64,000 bases of DNA from Megaustenia siamemsis. Its lineage: Eukaryota; Mollusca; Gastropoda; Stylommatophora; Ariophantidae. The stretch covers positions 31,354,121-31,418,120 of the forward strand of contig JAVIAB010000160.1 of NCBI GenBank assembly GCA_032433765.1. The letters run 5' to 3'. The notes under the pieces were generated by a model that was given only the letters and a program-made list of their open reading frames with translations, searched no databases and was not told where the DNA came from. How positions within the stretch are numbered: the stretch's first letter is position 1; each line of letters opens with the position of its first letter. Positions 39,701 to 44,224 of the stretch are shown here, one piece after another. The position numbers were made by a program, and so were the translations under genes.

Positions 39701-41650
39701 CACGAAGTGCCTTATTTAACTCATCATAAAATTTATCATTTCCTCTAGACTGTCTGCTGTTGGTGCATAAATTATAAAGATTTATATCTATTGGCGTTCC
39801 ATTCAATTTCACTTAAAGGACTCTGTCAGATATTGGGTAAAAGCCTTTCACTGTTCTCGCTTTTTCTGCATCCAAGATGATACCTACTTTTCTTTGGTGT
39901 TCAGTACCTCCAGAATAAATTATTTTATGTTCATCAGAATAAATCTCCTCTGATCCAGTGTATCTCATTTCGCGAAGTCCTAGTAAATGTGAACCCATTC
40001 TTTTCATTTCTTGTTTGATGTTTTCTAGTTTACCCTTCTGCATGAGTGTTCGCACATTCCAAGTACCTATCTTTAGAGTCTGTTTTAACTTTATTTTGCT
40101 ATAGTAGCTTGATGACAATCTGGTATCACCTGTAGCACATGATTTCCCCTACCGAGCGAGGGTTTTCCATTGGAATCCCCTTTAATGTTGTTGTTGTGAT
40201 TTCTATTATTGTGGCGATTCATGATTATACAAAGAAATTACGATGGTGGTTTTCTGTTGTGGCCTTCCGTCGGTTTGTTCACATTTGGCTCCGCTAGCCT
40301 TTGACTAAAAAGTCTCACCCACAAGGCAGTGGGGTTGTTTTACTTCAGGGTACCCTCCCTTAGCCTTTTACTCTCCTGGGCATACCTGCAGGGCAGCTGC
40401 AGGTTGTACTGTTTACTGCATACAGTAGCAGGTAAAATGACCTGACACACCAGCACCATATACCCAATACTTAAGGGTGGAGTGAACTATTTTTACTATA
40501 TTCAGATATTATATATTTAATTAATTTTTTTATTATTATGAAATTGTGTAGTTGAAATAATTCTTCATTTAACTTTTGAAAAATGTGTATGTATAATTGG
40601 AATGAATGCACTGATAGATATCATCATCATCAAGTACAGGGCTTACTGGCTTAGGTGATCATATCTCTACACAACTTTCGATCTCGACGGTTCTTTATCA
40701 TTTCTGTTGTTGACCTTCTGCCAAATCATACTTTTTAAGCTGTCTTGTATTTTCTCTCTTTGCTTCCCTGTATCTCTTCGTCCCTCAATTTTTCCAAGTT
40801 GTTACAATATATTCCAGTTGTTCTCTTCTCATTACATGGCCAAAAAATGATGATTGTTTCTTCCTAATATTGGAAATTAACTCTCTTTTTGCTTTGGCCT
40901 CTTTCAGAACATCTTCATTACTCTTCTTAGCTGTCCATGGTGTTCTCAATATTCTTCTGTAAAACCACATTTCTACAGACTCCAGTTATTTTCTTGTCTG
41001 TTGTCCTTTTGTCCACAATTCACATCCATATGTTAAGACTGGCTCTACATAACATTTAAGAACTCTTTTTTTTGTTACTATTGTCAAATGGATTGCATAG
41101 TATCTTCCTCATTTTCTGGAAAGCTGCTTTTGCCTGAGCCATTCTGCATCTCACCTCTGTTGTACATCTTCTACTGATAGATATAAAATGTAATAAATAA
41201 ACATGAAGTAATTGGAAATTTAAAACCTTGACATGAAAATTAACAATAGGTTTTTGGGAGGTTTTGATCAGATATGACTTAATTTTATTGAAAGTAGTTG
41301 GCGATGTTAGTTTTTTGTTAATTTATTGCCGTGTTATCCATCTATTACAGCTGTTTGATCACTGTCTGGCACCCAACACATCTGGTGATGGGACAGGCTG
41401 TGACAACATGACATGCATCATTATTTTACTAAACACCACTATGGACTCCCAGGCTGAGCAGCGAGCGATACCCGAAGCAACCCACACCAATGATACAACA
41501 GCCAAGAGCACAGAAAACTTCTCAGAGCAGCAATTATCAGGCGTGAATGAAAGTGGGAATGGTGGGTTGGGTAGCTTGAAACGTTGTGCAGCAGACAATC
41601 TGGAGGTCAGCGAAGAGAAAAGGTTAAAGCTCAATGAAGAAGTTGCTTGA
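7921..41650 (+). CDS. PPM1G: PPM1G, PP2C-family Ser/Thr protein phosphatase 1G (10 exons, whole gene)
   Basis: Metal-dependent Ser/Thr phosphatase of the PPM/PP2C family; in vertebrates PPM1G is nuclear and acts on splicing factors, histone-related and other substrates. Exons: 7921-8031, 10194-10268, 13160-13363, 17499-18094, 22204-22352, 24933-25017, 26107-26340, 28257-28386, 36106-36199, 41351-41650. All introns are GT-AG and the phases match. The protein is about 659 residues once two single-base gaps are allowed for. PP2C motifs are in order: [10 protein letters not shown] (24-33), DAHN (38-41), VYDGHGG (57-63), NAGDSRC (430-436), [20 protein letters not shown] (524-529) and [11 protein letters not shown] (572-582). 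The metal-binding Asp residues at 59, 526 and 578 are present. A Ser-rich then Asp/Glu-rich insert at about 115-407 splits the catalytic domain, as in PPM1G but not PPM1A or PPM1B. A bipartite basic stretch lies at 637-653. Frame breaks in exons 2 and 7 are probably assembly errors. Identification is very sure. Confidence 0.95.
8032..8643. other. PPM1G intron 1, AT-rich part
   Basis: Very AT-rich, with taa/ata-rich microsatellite-like stretches at about 8280-8600. No gene is seen. Confidence 0.6.
8655..9050 (-). mobile_element. Family D LINE tail copy, young
   Basis: The minus strand encodes an intact C-terminal segment ([47 protein letters not shown], ending DLIKYL) plus the 3' UTR and a (TAGA)n tail. 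The TSD is atgcatgcctt at 8644-8654 and 9051-9061. It is nearly identical to 12226-12590 and 21371-21740, so it is recent. Confidence 0.92.
9155..9390 (-). mobile_element. Family E LINE tail, decayed
   Basis: The minus strand resembles the C-terminal end of the family E element at 10504-11162 (TWM, IKRWTS, VEWLS blocks) with many differences and stops. Confidence 0.65.
9391..10193. other. PPM1G intron 1, 3' part
   Basis: AT-rich intron sequence ending in a T-rich tract and the tttttacag acceptor. No gene is seen. Confidence 0.6.
10194..10268 (+). CDS. PPM1G: PPM1G exon 2 (residues 38-63), one-base gap
   Basis: Acceptor tttacag, then [12 protein letters not shown] in frame. After an A-rich run the expected LFAVYDGHG motif is read only in another frame. 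The exon is 75 bases, but the flanking phases (0 in, 1 out) need 76. The missing base is best explained by loss of one A in the A5 run at 10231-10235. Asp59 of DGHGG is a metal ligand in the family. The donor is gtaata. Confidence 0.9.
10504..11162 (+). mobile_element. Family E element, internally deleted non-autonomous derivative
   Basis: Flanked by the TSD aatttaatga (10494-10503 and 11163-11172). It opens with tggacttccggtgtcatggc and about 260 bases of 5' sequence, then an open frame of about 128 codons from about 10768. The C-terminal half of that frame is the family E LINE end ([32 protein letters not shown]). A (GAT)n tail closes it. No RT motifs lie between, so the 5' end looks joined to the 3' end of a longer LINE. 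The N-terminal part of the frame is not recognised and has no in-frame ATG. Confidence 0.75.
11353..12596 (+). mobile_element. Family D LINE, RT domain plus tail
   Basis: 5'-truncated copy carrying much of the [32 protein letters not shown] and [12 protein letters not shown] (the A and C motifs with catalytic Asp residues), then [12 protein letters not shown] frame change near 11970-12010 leads into an intact C-terminal segment ending DLIKYL, with the 3' UTR to about 12590. It lies in PPM1G intron 2 in the gene's orientation. Confidence 0.88.
12597..13075 (+). mobile_element. Second, older family D tail copy
   Basis: Restarts at the gaaaacaacaagagacatag block already used at 12122 and runs to the same 3' end and a (TAGA)n tail at about 13060. 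It is much more diverged than the neighbour (stops, a deletion near 12665), so the two D copies differ in age although adjacent. Confidence 0.8.
13160..13363 (+). CDS. PPM1G: PPM1G exon 3 (residues 63-131)
   Basis: Completes the GHGG motif across the splice and continues [18 protein letters not shown]. It then carries the family-typical [19 protein letters not shown] helix and the start of the acidic segment (DDNEEDED). Acceptor gtgtgcag, donor gtaagc, phase 1 at both ends. Confidence 0.95.
13364..14280. other. PPM1G intron 3, 5' part
   Basis: No gene is seen; unique-looking AT-rich intron sequence. Confidence 0.5.
14280..14690 (-). repeat. Dispersed repeat R2, partial inverted copy
   Basis: The reverse complement shares ordered words with 16840-17345 and 35120-35790 (the cagtgacc-like block, a taattaggaaggt-like block, poly-A/T segments). 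No coding potential; the class is not recognised. Confidence 0.45.
14720..16451 (+). mobile_element. Family C LINE with 5' inversion (twin-primed), interrupted
   Basis: 14720 to about 15005 is in inverted orientation, encoding a pre-RT segment on the minus strand ([28 protein letters not shown]). From about 15009 the forward part runs [37 protein letters not shown] and [13 protein letters not shown], then the C-terminal tail to 16443 with the (TGA)n end. One TSD, aatgttataatt (14708-14719 and 16452-16463), encloses both parts. About 30 codons present in the 37-40 kb copy are missing between the two parts. A C' element (16001-16243) sits inside the tail. Confidence 0.92.
16001..16243 (+). mobile_element. 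Subfamily C' LINE tail, nested
   Basis: A short 5'-truncated copy ([38 protein letters not shown]) with a (ATG)n tail. The TSD is tgagaagagaa at 15990-16000 and 16244-16254, splitting the family C tail of the host element. Confidence 0.9.
16545..16800 (-). mobile_element. Family A LINE tail fragment
   Basis: Similar in order to 29640-29860 (the ctcatttggtttctg-type block, tgtatgtcctatc, ctggtactttcccat, ttattctgcacaggca) but diverged and out of frame. Confidence 0.6.
16840..17345 (+). repeat. Dispersed repeat R2 copy
   Basis: Shares ordered segments with 35120-35790: the gattatgatacccatctg-type start, the gtaaaaattactacca block, gttcacac, tgatttatgacctgag, and aaatttcttgaaaattgg. Both copies lie in PPM1G introns in the same orientation. 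Coding potential is not seen. Confidence 0.6.
17499..18094 (+). CDS. PPM1G: PPM1G exon 4 (residues 131-329), Ser-rich insert
   Basis: Begins with the [22 protein letters not shown] segment, which corresponds to the PPM1G-specific EELL(T)RYG region. It then runs through about 150 low-complexity residues dominated by Ser, Thr, Asn and Gln, with Ser runs encoded by TCA/AGT repeats (for example near 17701-17730, 17971-17990 and 18018-18035). This explains most of the extra length over the human protein. Acceptor ttttttcag, donor gtaggt, phase 0 out. Confidence 0.92.
18095..18930. other. PPM1G intron 4, 5' part
   Basis: No gene is seen. The last 200 bases may already belong to the retroelement fragment that follows. 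Confidence 0.4.
18935..19200 (+). mobile_element. Jockey/CR1-type retroelement C-terminal fragment
   Basis: An open stretch of 67 codons contains [20 protein letters not shown], a Cys/His pair (CHCNLDD) and [12 protein letters not shown], then TSLEEKPW-like. This is the post-RNase-H tail typical of jockey/CR1-group non-LTR elements. Flanks are not resolved. Confidence 0.6.
19427..19550. repeat. (TA)n microsatellite with CA island
   Basis: Two TA tracts separated by cacacacata and a 20-base unique piece; the larger is at about 19488-19548. Confidence 0.97.
19640..20015 (+). mobile_element. Subfamily C' LINE tail, decayed
   Basis: Order of blocks as in C' (WYFSEEC-type start, [24 protein letters not shown]) with frameshifts, ending atgatgatgatgac. 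Confidence 0.7.
20016..20537. other. PPM1G intron 4, middle part
   Basis: No gene is seen. A short local repeat (ttttttcatttgtagtcca) begins at about 20500 and overlaps the duplication flanking the next LINE. Confidence 0.45.
20584..21786 (-). mobile_element. Subfamily C' LINE, RT part to tail, with nested D insertion
   Basis: The minus strand encodes NNLRYAD.., [39 protein letters not shown], then the C-terminal tail ([20 protein letters not shown]) and the catcatcatcatg tail. Direct copies of 46 bases flank it (20538-20583 and 21787-21832), unusually long for this class. A D element splits the YADD motif region. Confidence 0.9.
21371..21740 (+). mobile_element. Family D LINE tail, nested, very young
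   Basis: This 370-base insert is flanked by the 15-base TSD catccgcatatcgta (21356-21370 and 21741-21755). The insert differs from 12226-12590 at one visible position (21379) and encodes the same intact C-terminal segment. It ends in (TAG)n. Confidence 0.97.
21833..22203. other. PPM1G intron 4, 3' end
   Basis: AT-rich sequence up to the ctatttag acceptor. No gene is seen. Confidence 0.5.
22204..22352 (+). CDS. PPM1G: PPM1G exon 5 (residues 330-379), acidic
   Basis: Acceptor ctatttag, then [13 protein letters not shown], a basic/Ala segment [12 protein letters not shown], and an acidic tract ([16 protein letters not shown]). Donor gtgagt after 'ag' (phase 2). The acidic domain of PPM1G is thought to be involved in substrate and RNP binding. 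Confidence 0.92.
22670..22865 (+). repeat. Dispersed repeat R3, copy 1
   Basis: Its first part matches 50945-51060 over about 110 bases (aatccataattgctcaac, tctcatctcccaaa, aagaaaggtaactg). The class is not recognised. Confidence 0.6.
22866..24932. other. PPM1G intron 5, repeat-rich without genes
   Basis: Contains three spaced copies of ggtgcagacagtcagctc (about 23162, 23203, 23253), imperfect repeats with ttcagct and tcacacataat at 23780-24010, and a (CA)n at 24543. No gene is supported. Confidence 0.5.
24933..25017 (+). CDS. PPM1G: PPM1G exon 6 (residues 379-407), Asp-rich
   Basis: Acceptor attttcag. The exon codes for an almost pure Asp run (GAT/GAC repeats with one GAG), followed by [15 protein letters not shown]. 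Donor gtaagc, phase 0. The tract is a coding trinucleotide repeat and so may vary in length. Confidence 0.9.
25018..26106. other. PPM1G intron 6
   Basis: AT-rich. 25060-25270 shows loosely repeated gactttattaaattcatt-like words. No gene is seen. Confidence 0.5.
26107..26340 (+). CDS. PPM1G: PPM1G exon 7 (residues 408-486), one-base gap
   Basis: Starts [17 protein letters not shown], the restart of the catalytic domain after the acidic insert. It then gives [27 protein letters not shown] and [10 protein letters not shown] in a second frame. The shift falls at the A5 run 26154-26158, where a sixth A would join the frames; the exon is 234 bases and phases require 235. Acceptor atgcacag, donor gtagag. 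Confidence 0.92.
26341..26983. other. PPM1G intron 7, 5' part with R1 remnant
   Basis: 26640-26900 contains R1 words (gagtactgggttgtct, gccagactggactggttagt, gccatcagctgtgagtcgct) also found at 34110, 52245 and 54295. No gene is seen. Confidence 0.55.
26995..27248 (-). mobile_element. SINE-1 (tRNA-derived), monomer
   Basis: The minus strand starts GGGAGCCATGATAGCTCAGTGG with a B-box-like GGTTCGATCCTG, the shared body and a (CTTTA)-type tail. The TSD is atatcacagag at 26984-26994 and 27249-27259. Confidence 0.9.
27260..28256. other. PPM1G intron 7, 3' part
   Basis: AT-rich. No gene or clearly assigned repeat apart from an R1-like piece at about 27975-28060. Confidence 0.45.
28257..28386 (+). 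CDS. PPM1G: PPM1G exon 8 (residues 486-529)
   Basis: Encodes the second half of SRAIGDH, then [16 protein letters not shown] and [11 protein letters not shown]. Asp526 of ACDG is a conserved metal ligand. Acceptor tctcttag, donor gtaaga, phase 1 in and 2 out. Confidence 0.95.
28387..28675. other. PPM1G intron 8, first part
   Basis: No gene is seen between the exon 8 donor and the RNase H fragment. Confidence 0.4.
28676..29110 (-). mobile_element. Retroelement RNase H domain fragment
   Basis: The minus strand encodes [20 protein letters not shown] (the third active-site region of RNase H, HAG..GNE.AD), then a linker and [14 protein letters not shown] with a frame change into a cysteine-bearing end. 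It comes from an RNase-H-bearing non-LTR element, not from the RTE families around it. Only the C-terminal end is present. Confidence 0.75.
29111..29447. other. PPM1G intron 8, unassigned
   Basis: No gene is seen; ends at the TSD of the next LINE. Confidence 0.4.
29460..32685 (-). mobile_element. Family A RTE-like LINE, full length, nearly intact
   Basis: The 3226-base element is flanked by the TSD atttatccaact (29448-29459 and 32686-32697). On the minus strand: a GC-rich 5' end, a start region at 32622, then the AP-endonuclease ([52 protein letters not shown]). Next come a Lys-rich linker, the RT ([65 protein letters not shown]) and a C-terminal [13 protein letters not shown] block. The 3' end is a (GAA)n tail. 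There are two frame changes: a one-base loss at 32192-32194, and a T7 run at 29647-29653 after which the C terminus continues as [15 protein letters not shown] to DLCSTGS. It copies itself by target-primed reverse transcription. Confidence 0.95.
32698..33584. other. PPM1G intron 8, middle
   Basis: No gene is seen. There is a homopolymer pair C10-T8 at about 33161-33180. Confidence 0.4.
33585..33779. repeat. (TA)n microsatellite interrupted by a C' LINE tail
   Basis: TA tract at 33585-33613, then a 3' LINE end of about 90 bases in minus orientation (catcatgtgccataccagtt through tgttgttgactg, to about 33705), then a longer TA tract to 33779. Confidence 0.9.
33953..34071 (+). repeat. 21-bp minisatellite, 6 copies
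   Basis: Unit agctcttgtgttattgttta plus c, 21 bases; the first copy is diverged (gtttagagct) and one lacks three bases. Each unit ends in tgtttacag, which resembles a 3' splice site. Confidence 0.92.
34110..34330 (+). repeat. Dispersed repeat R1, diverged copy
   Basis: Shares the order catctgacttcag, ggccagactagttg, gcagtcagctatgagttgct with 52245-52460 and 54295-54570. Confidence 0.6.
34331..35119. other. PPM1G intron 8, unassigned
   Basis: No gene is seen. Confidence 0.4.
35120..35790 (+). repeat. Dispersed repeat R2 copy
   Basis: Counterpart of 16840-17345, with the same order of conserved words and similar T-rich stretches near 35538-35570. Confidence 0.6.
36106..36199 (+). CDS. PPM1G: PPM1G exon 9 (residues 529-560)
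   Basis: Encodes [19 protein letters not shown] and ends PSAICEE, matching the family [12 protein letters not shown] segment after ACDGI. Acceptor cacctctag, donor gtaata, phase 0 out. It is separated from exon 8 by a 7.7-kb intron holding the full-length family A LINE. Confidence 0.95.
36200..36920. other. PPM1G intron 9, 5' part
   Basis: No gene is seen. Immediately after, 36922-36975 is a remnant of the family D 3' tail on the minus strand (tatctatctattgttctttcgagc). Confidence 0.45.
37117..40460 (-). mobile_element. Family C RTE-like LINE, long but decayed, with SINE insertion
   Basis: Minus strand from 5' to 3': a GC-richer 5' region (about 40460-40120), then the endonuclease pieces [33 protein letters not shown] and [13 protein letters not shown]. 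The pre-[22 protein letters not shown] and RT ([54 protein letters not shown]) follow, then [14 protein letters not shown]. The 3' tail is lost at about 37117. Several frameshifts make it inactive. A composite SINE at 38082-38441 splits the RT region. Confidence 0.9.
38082..38441 (-). mobile_element. Composite two-headed SINE (SINE-2 head + SINE-1)
   Basis: Read on the minus strand: a tRNA-like head as at 2188 (GTCCGGTTAGCGCAATCGAT, B-box region GGTTCGTAATCC), the linker with cctaaaaattagta, then a complete SINE-1 (AGGAGCCGCGATAGCTCAGT, GGTTCGATCCC, body) to a T-rich ACTTT tail. A single TSD gctcataccttta (38069-38081 and 38442-38454) surrounds both heads. Confidence 0.9.
40622..41172 (-). 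mobile_element. Family C LINE tail copy
   Basis: A 551-base 5'-truncated copy with [20 protein letters not shown] and [12 protein letters not shown] blocks and the trinucleotide tail. The TSD is actgatagatat at 40610-40621 and 41173-41184. Confidence 0.93.
41351..41650 (+). CDS. PPM1G: PPM1G exon 10 (residues 561-659) with stop
   Basis: Starts [20 protein letters not shown], the last PP2C motif, with Asp578 as metal ligand. It continues TCIIILL and ends in a polar tail of about 70 residues. KR at 637-638 and KRLK at 650-653 form a bipartite nuclear-signal-like pair, in line with the nuclear location of PPM1G. Acceptor tattacag; TGA stop at 41648-41650. Confidence 0.95.
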   Translation: MFDHCLAPNTSGDGTGCDNMTCIIILLNTTMDSQAEQRAIPEATHTNDTTAKSTENFSEQQLSGVNESGNGGLGSLKRCAADNLEVSEEKRLKLNEEVA

Positions 41651-41799
41651 ATGATATTTTGTTTGTGACCAATGTTCTAAATTTATATGCAGTCTCAGTG
41701 AAAGTTGTACATTTCATGTATTGATTTAATGGGCTGTTTTTTTTATCTTTCTTATTTCTCCTCTTACTTTTCAGTGGATCTCACAAATTATTTTACGTT

Positions 41800-41805
41800 A
41801 ATAAA
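41800..41805 (+). terminator. PPM1G poly(A) signal AATAAA
   Basis: A canonical AATAAA lies 150 bases after the PPM1G stop codon. No other hexamer nearby is as well placed, although a longer 3' UTR cannot be excluded. Confidence 0.65.
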
Positions 41806-41899
41806 GAAGAAATTTATGAGGATGAGAGTGCTGCACAGTTTTGGAGTATAAACATGTGACCTTTTGTCTTGGTGCTGTAAATTCTCCTCTCCCCAAGTC

Positions 41900-42510
41900 T
41901 TGATATATGAGGGTGAATCCTGGACAGTTAGACCTTCCAGAAAAAGAATTTGTTGAGGTCATAGAAATATCCTTTAATTGAAGAGCACTGAGAATACTAC
42001 GGGTGGCTTAAAACAGTAATGATGGCATTCTGAAAGAGGTTAAAGTGAAAAGAGGCTTATTATGAACATCTGGAGGAGACAGCAATCCAGTTTGACTATT
42101 TAATGAGAAGGGAGCAGCTGAAATATATTGTGACAACAGGAAGAACATGTGGCACAACACCAGCAAGGCATTAAAATGACTATGTATGTGAATTTATCTT
42201 CCCAATAGCAACATATGGTTGTGAATCATGGACAATCTCAAAAACAGCAAGGAAGAAAATTGATTTATTTGAAACAAAATACTGCAGAAAACTCCCTTAA
42301 GATACTTTGGATAATGAAAAAGAGCAATGAAGACATACTAAAAGATTAAAAAGAACTGGCTTATAAACACCACTCTATAGAGGGAATTAAAATACTATGA
42401 CCACATCAAAATATGCAGTGGGCTGGAAAGAACAATAATGGAAGGCATGGTTCCTGGACGATGCATCAGGGGCAGACCAAGAAGAAGGTGTTTTCAAGAC
42501 ATCAAGGATG
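41900..42510 (+). mobile_element. Decayed LINE C-terminal fragments
   Basis: 41960-42150 resembles the family C tail in pieces (ctgaaagaggttaaag, gagaagggagcagctgaaat). 42190-42510 resembles another RTE C-terminus (IATYGCESWTISKTA, GRPRRRCFQDIKDVGDLARD). Many stops. Confidence 0.65.
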
Positions 42511-42985
42511 TGGGAGATCTTGCTAGAGACAGAGATTCTTTTAGATGGGCTGTGGTGAATGCAATGTTCTGTGGGAGATCTTGCTAGAGACAGAGATTCT
42601 TTCAGATGGGCTGTGGCGAATGCAATGTTCTGTGGGAGATCTTGCTAGAGACAGAGATTCGTTCAGATGGGCTGTGGTGAATGCAATGTTCTGTGGGAGA
42701 TCTTGCTGGAGACAGAGATTCTTTCAGATGGGCTGTGGCGAATGCAATGTTCTGTGGGAGATCTTGCTAGAGACAGAGATTCGTTCAGATGGGCTGTGGT
42801 GAATGCAATGTTCTGTGGGAGATCTTGCTAGAGACAGATTCTTTCAGATGAGCTGTAGTGAATGCAATGTTCTGTGGGAGATCTTGCTAGAGACAGATTC
42901 TTTTAGATGGTTCTGTGGGAGATCTAGCTAGAGACAGAGATTCTATCACATGTGCTGTGGTCAATGCAATGTTCTGCAAAGTACA
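42511..42985 (+). repeat. 61-bp minisatellite derived from a LINE C-terminus, about 7.5 copies
   Basis: The unit begins gggagatcttgctagagaca and ends gcaatgttctgt, 61 bases. Its first copy continues the LINE reading frame of the upstream fragment (DLARDRDSFRWAVVNAMFC), so the array arose by tandem duplication of retroelement coding sequence. The last copies are shortened. Confidence 0.93.
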
Positions 42986-42989
42986 TGCG

Positions 42990-43160
42990 ACATGATGATG
43001 ACGAGGACAAAATTAAGGGAAAAAGAAAGAAGAGGTAGAGAGAAACTGAGGGGGAAAGATATCAGACAGTTTGAGAAATGGTATGATAGGAAGGAAGAGA
43101 ATTACATTTTTGGAGAGACATGGTCATTTATGCCAACAAGCACAATACTTGACGATGGGT
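42990..43160 (+). mobile_element. Family C LINE extreme tail, decayed
   Basis: A remnant of the [10 protein letters not shown]...WRDMI.YA..T end, closing with cacaatacttgacgatggg. Joined directly to the 61-bp array. Confidence 0.6.
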
Positions 43161-44224
43161 TTTTTTTTCCAGCCTAGTTTGAGGTGACGTGTGATCCTTC
43201 CTGGCGCACTGTTTTGAAGCTATTTGTGGTTAAATACTTTTTTTTTTTTTTCAGAACATTATGTTTCAGGCAAGGTTGTAAACAACCATTTGTATAGAGA
43301 GTGGTTTGCAAAGGCTCTTGACCACCAAAGTTTAGTTGCAGTGAAGTTAATTAAACTTATGATAATTGCTTTAAATATTTAATTTGAAGTAACTTTTATT
43401 TTGCTGTTCTTTTATATTCTGTTCTCTGTGCTTAGCAGAAAGATGAATTGCATCTAGTTGCCATATCCAACATTCAGCACTTAAAGACATAATTATAATA
43501 GCAGATCATAATATGAACAAAGTGTTGACAGCAATAGTACAGCATAATGGTTAACATGTAGGCCATATGATTATTTGAATACAGGATCATTCCAGAGTGG
43601 ACATGCTCAATGACAAAATTGTGTCCTTGACATTTTAATGTCAAACGGGGGTGTAGTATTACATTTGACATACTAGGTCAAAGCAAACTGAGAGTCAAGG
43701 AGGCCAGTGCTCTTCCTTATTGCTATGTACTTTCCCATCTCATCAAGCCATACCCTAGTCCATGTTCTGTTCTGTTCATGGAATCAATATCACTGCAGTC
43801 AGGAGTTTTCCATATCCGCTCCACTCATATCATGGCTCCCGCCAATGTGCGGTGCCAAATTCTGTTGACATGGTCGACTACAGTGCAGTACTAATCTCGG
43901 TACACATGCGACAATTCCAAATGACTTCCATCGATTAGAGTGTGCGCAGTCACCTCCTTACTCCAGTTTACTTGAAAACACGCATTTAAAACAACAAAGT
44001 AGCCGAAATGGTTTAAGCGACTGCATTAGTCCCTACACAAACAGGACGGCATGCAGCCATGTGGATTTATATTGTTGATTGGTGGCTGTTAACAAGATCA
44101 AATTCCTTTGTATGCCAAATCGGCTGCGTGTAGCCTACATTCACTTTGTAGCAAAGCAAGTTTCTGTGATTTTGGCATTCTCAAGCTCAGCTCAGGCGAT
44201 TCAGCTTCAAAAATGTGTTTGGTT
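43161..44224. other. Gene-free intergenic stretch
   Basis: No gene is seen. It leads into the tandem array. Confidence 0.4.

Noticed and set aside
7921..41650. PPM1G as a dead pseudogene because of two frame breaks
   Set aside because: All introns have proper GT-AG ends with matching phases, all catalytic motifs are kept, and the only faults are single-base losses in A-runs. Assembly error is simpler.
43474..43671. 65-codon minus-strand ORF
   Set aside because: Length is within chance expectation, with no motif and no splice or promoter signal.
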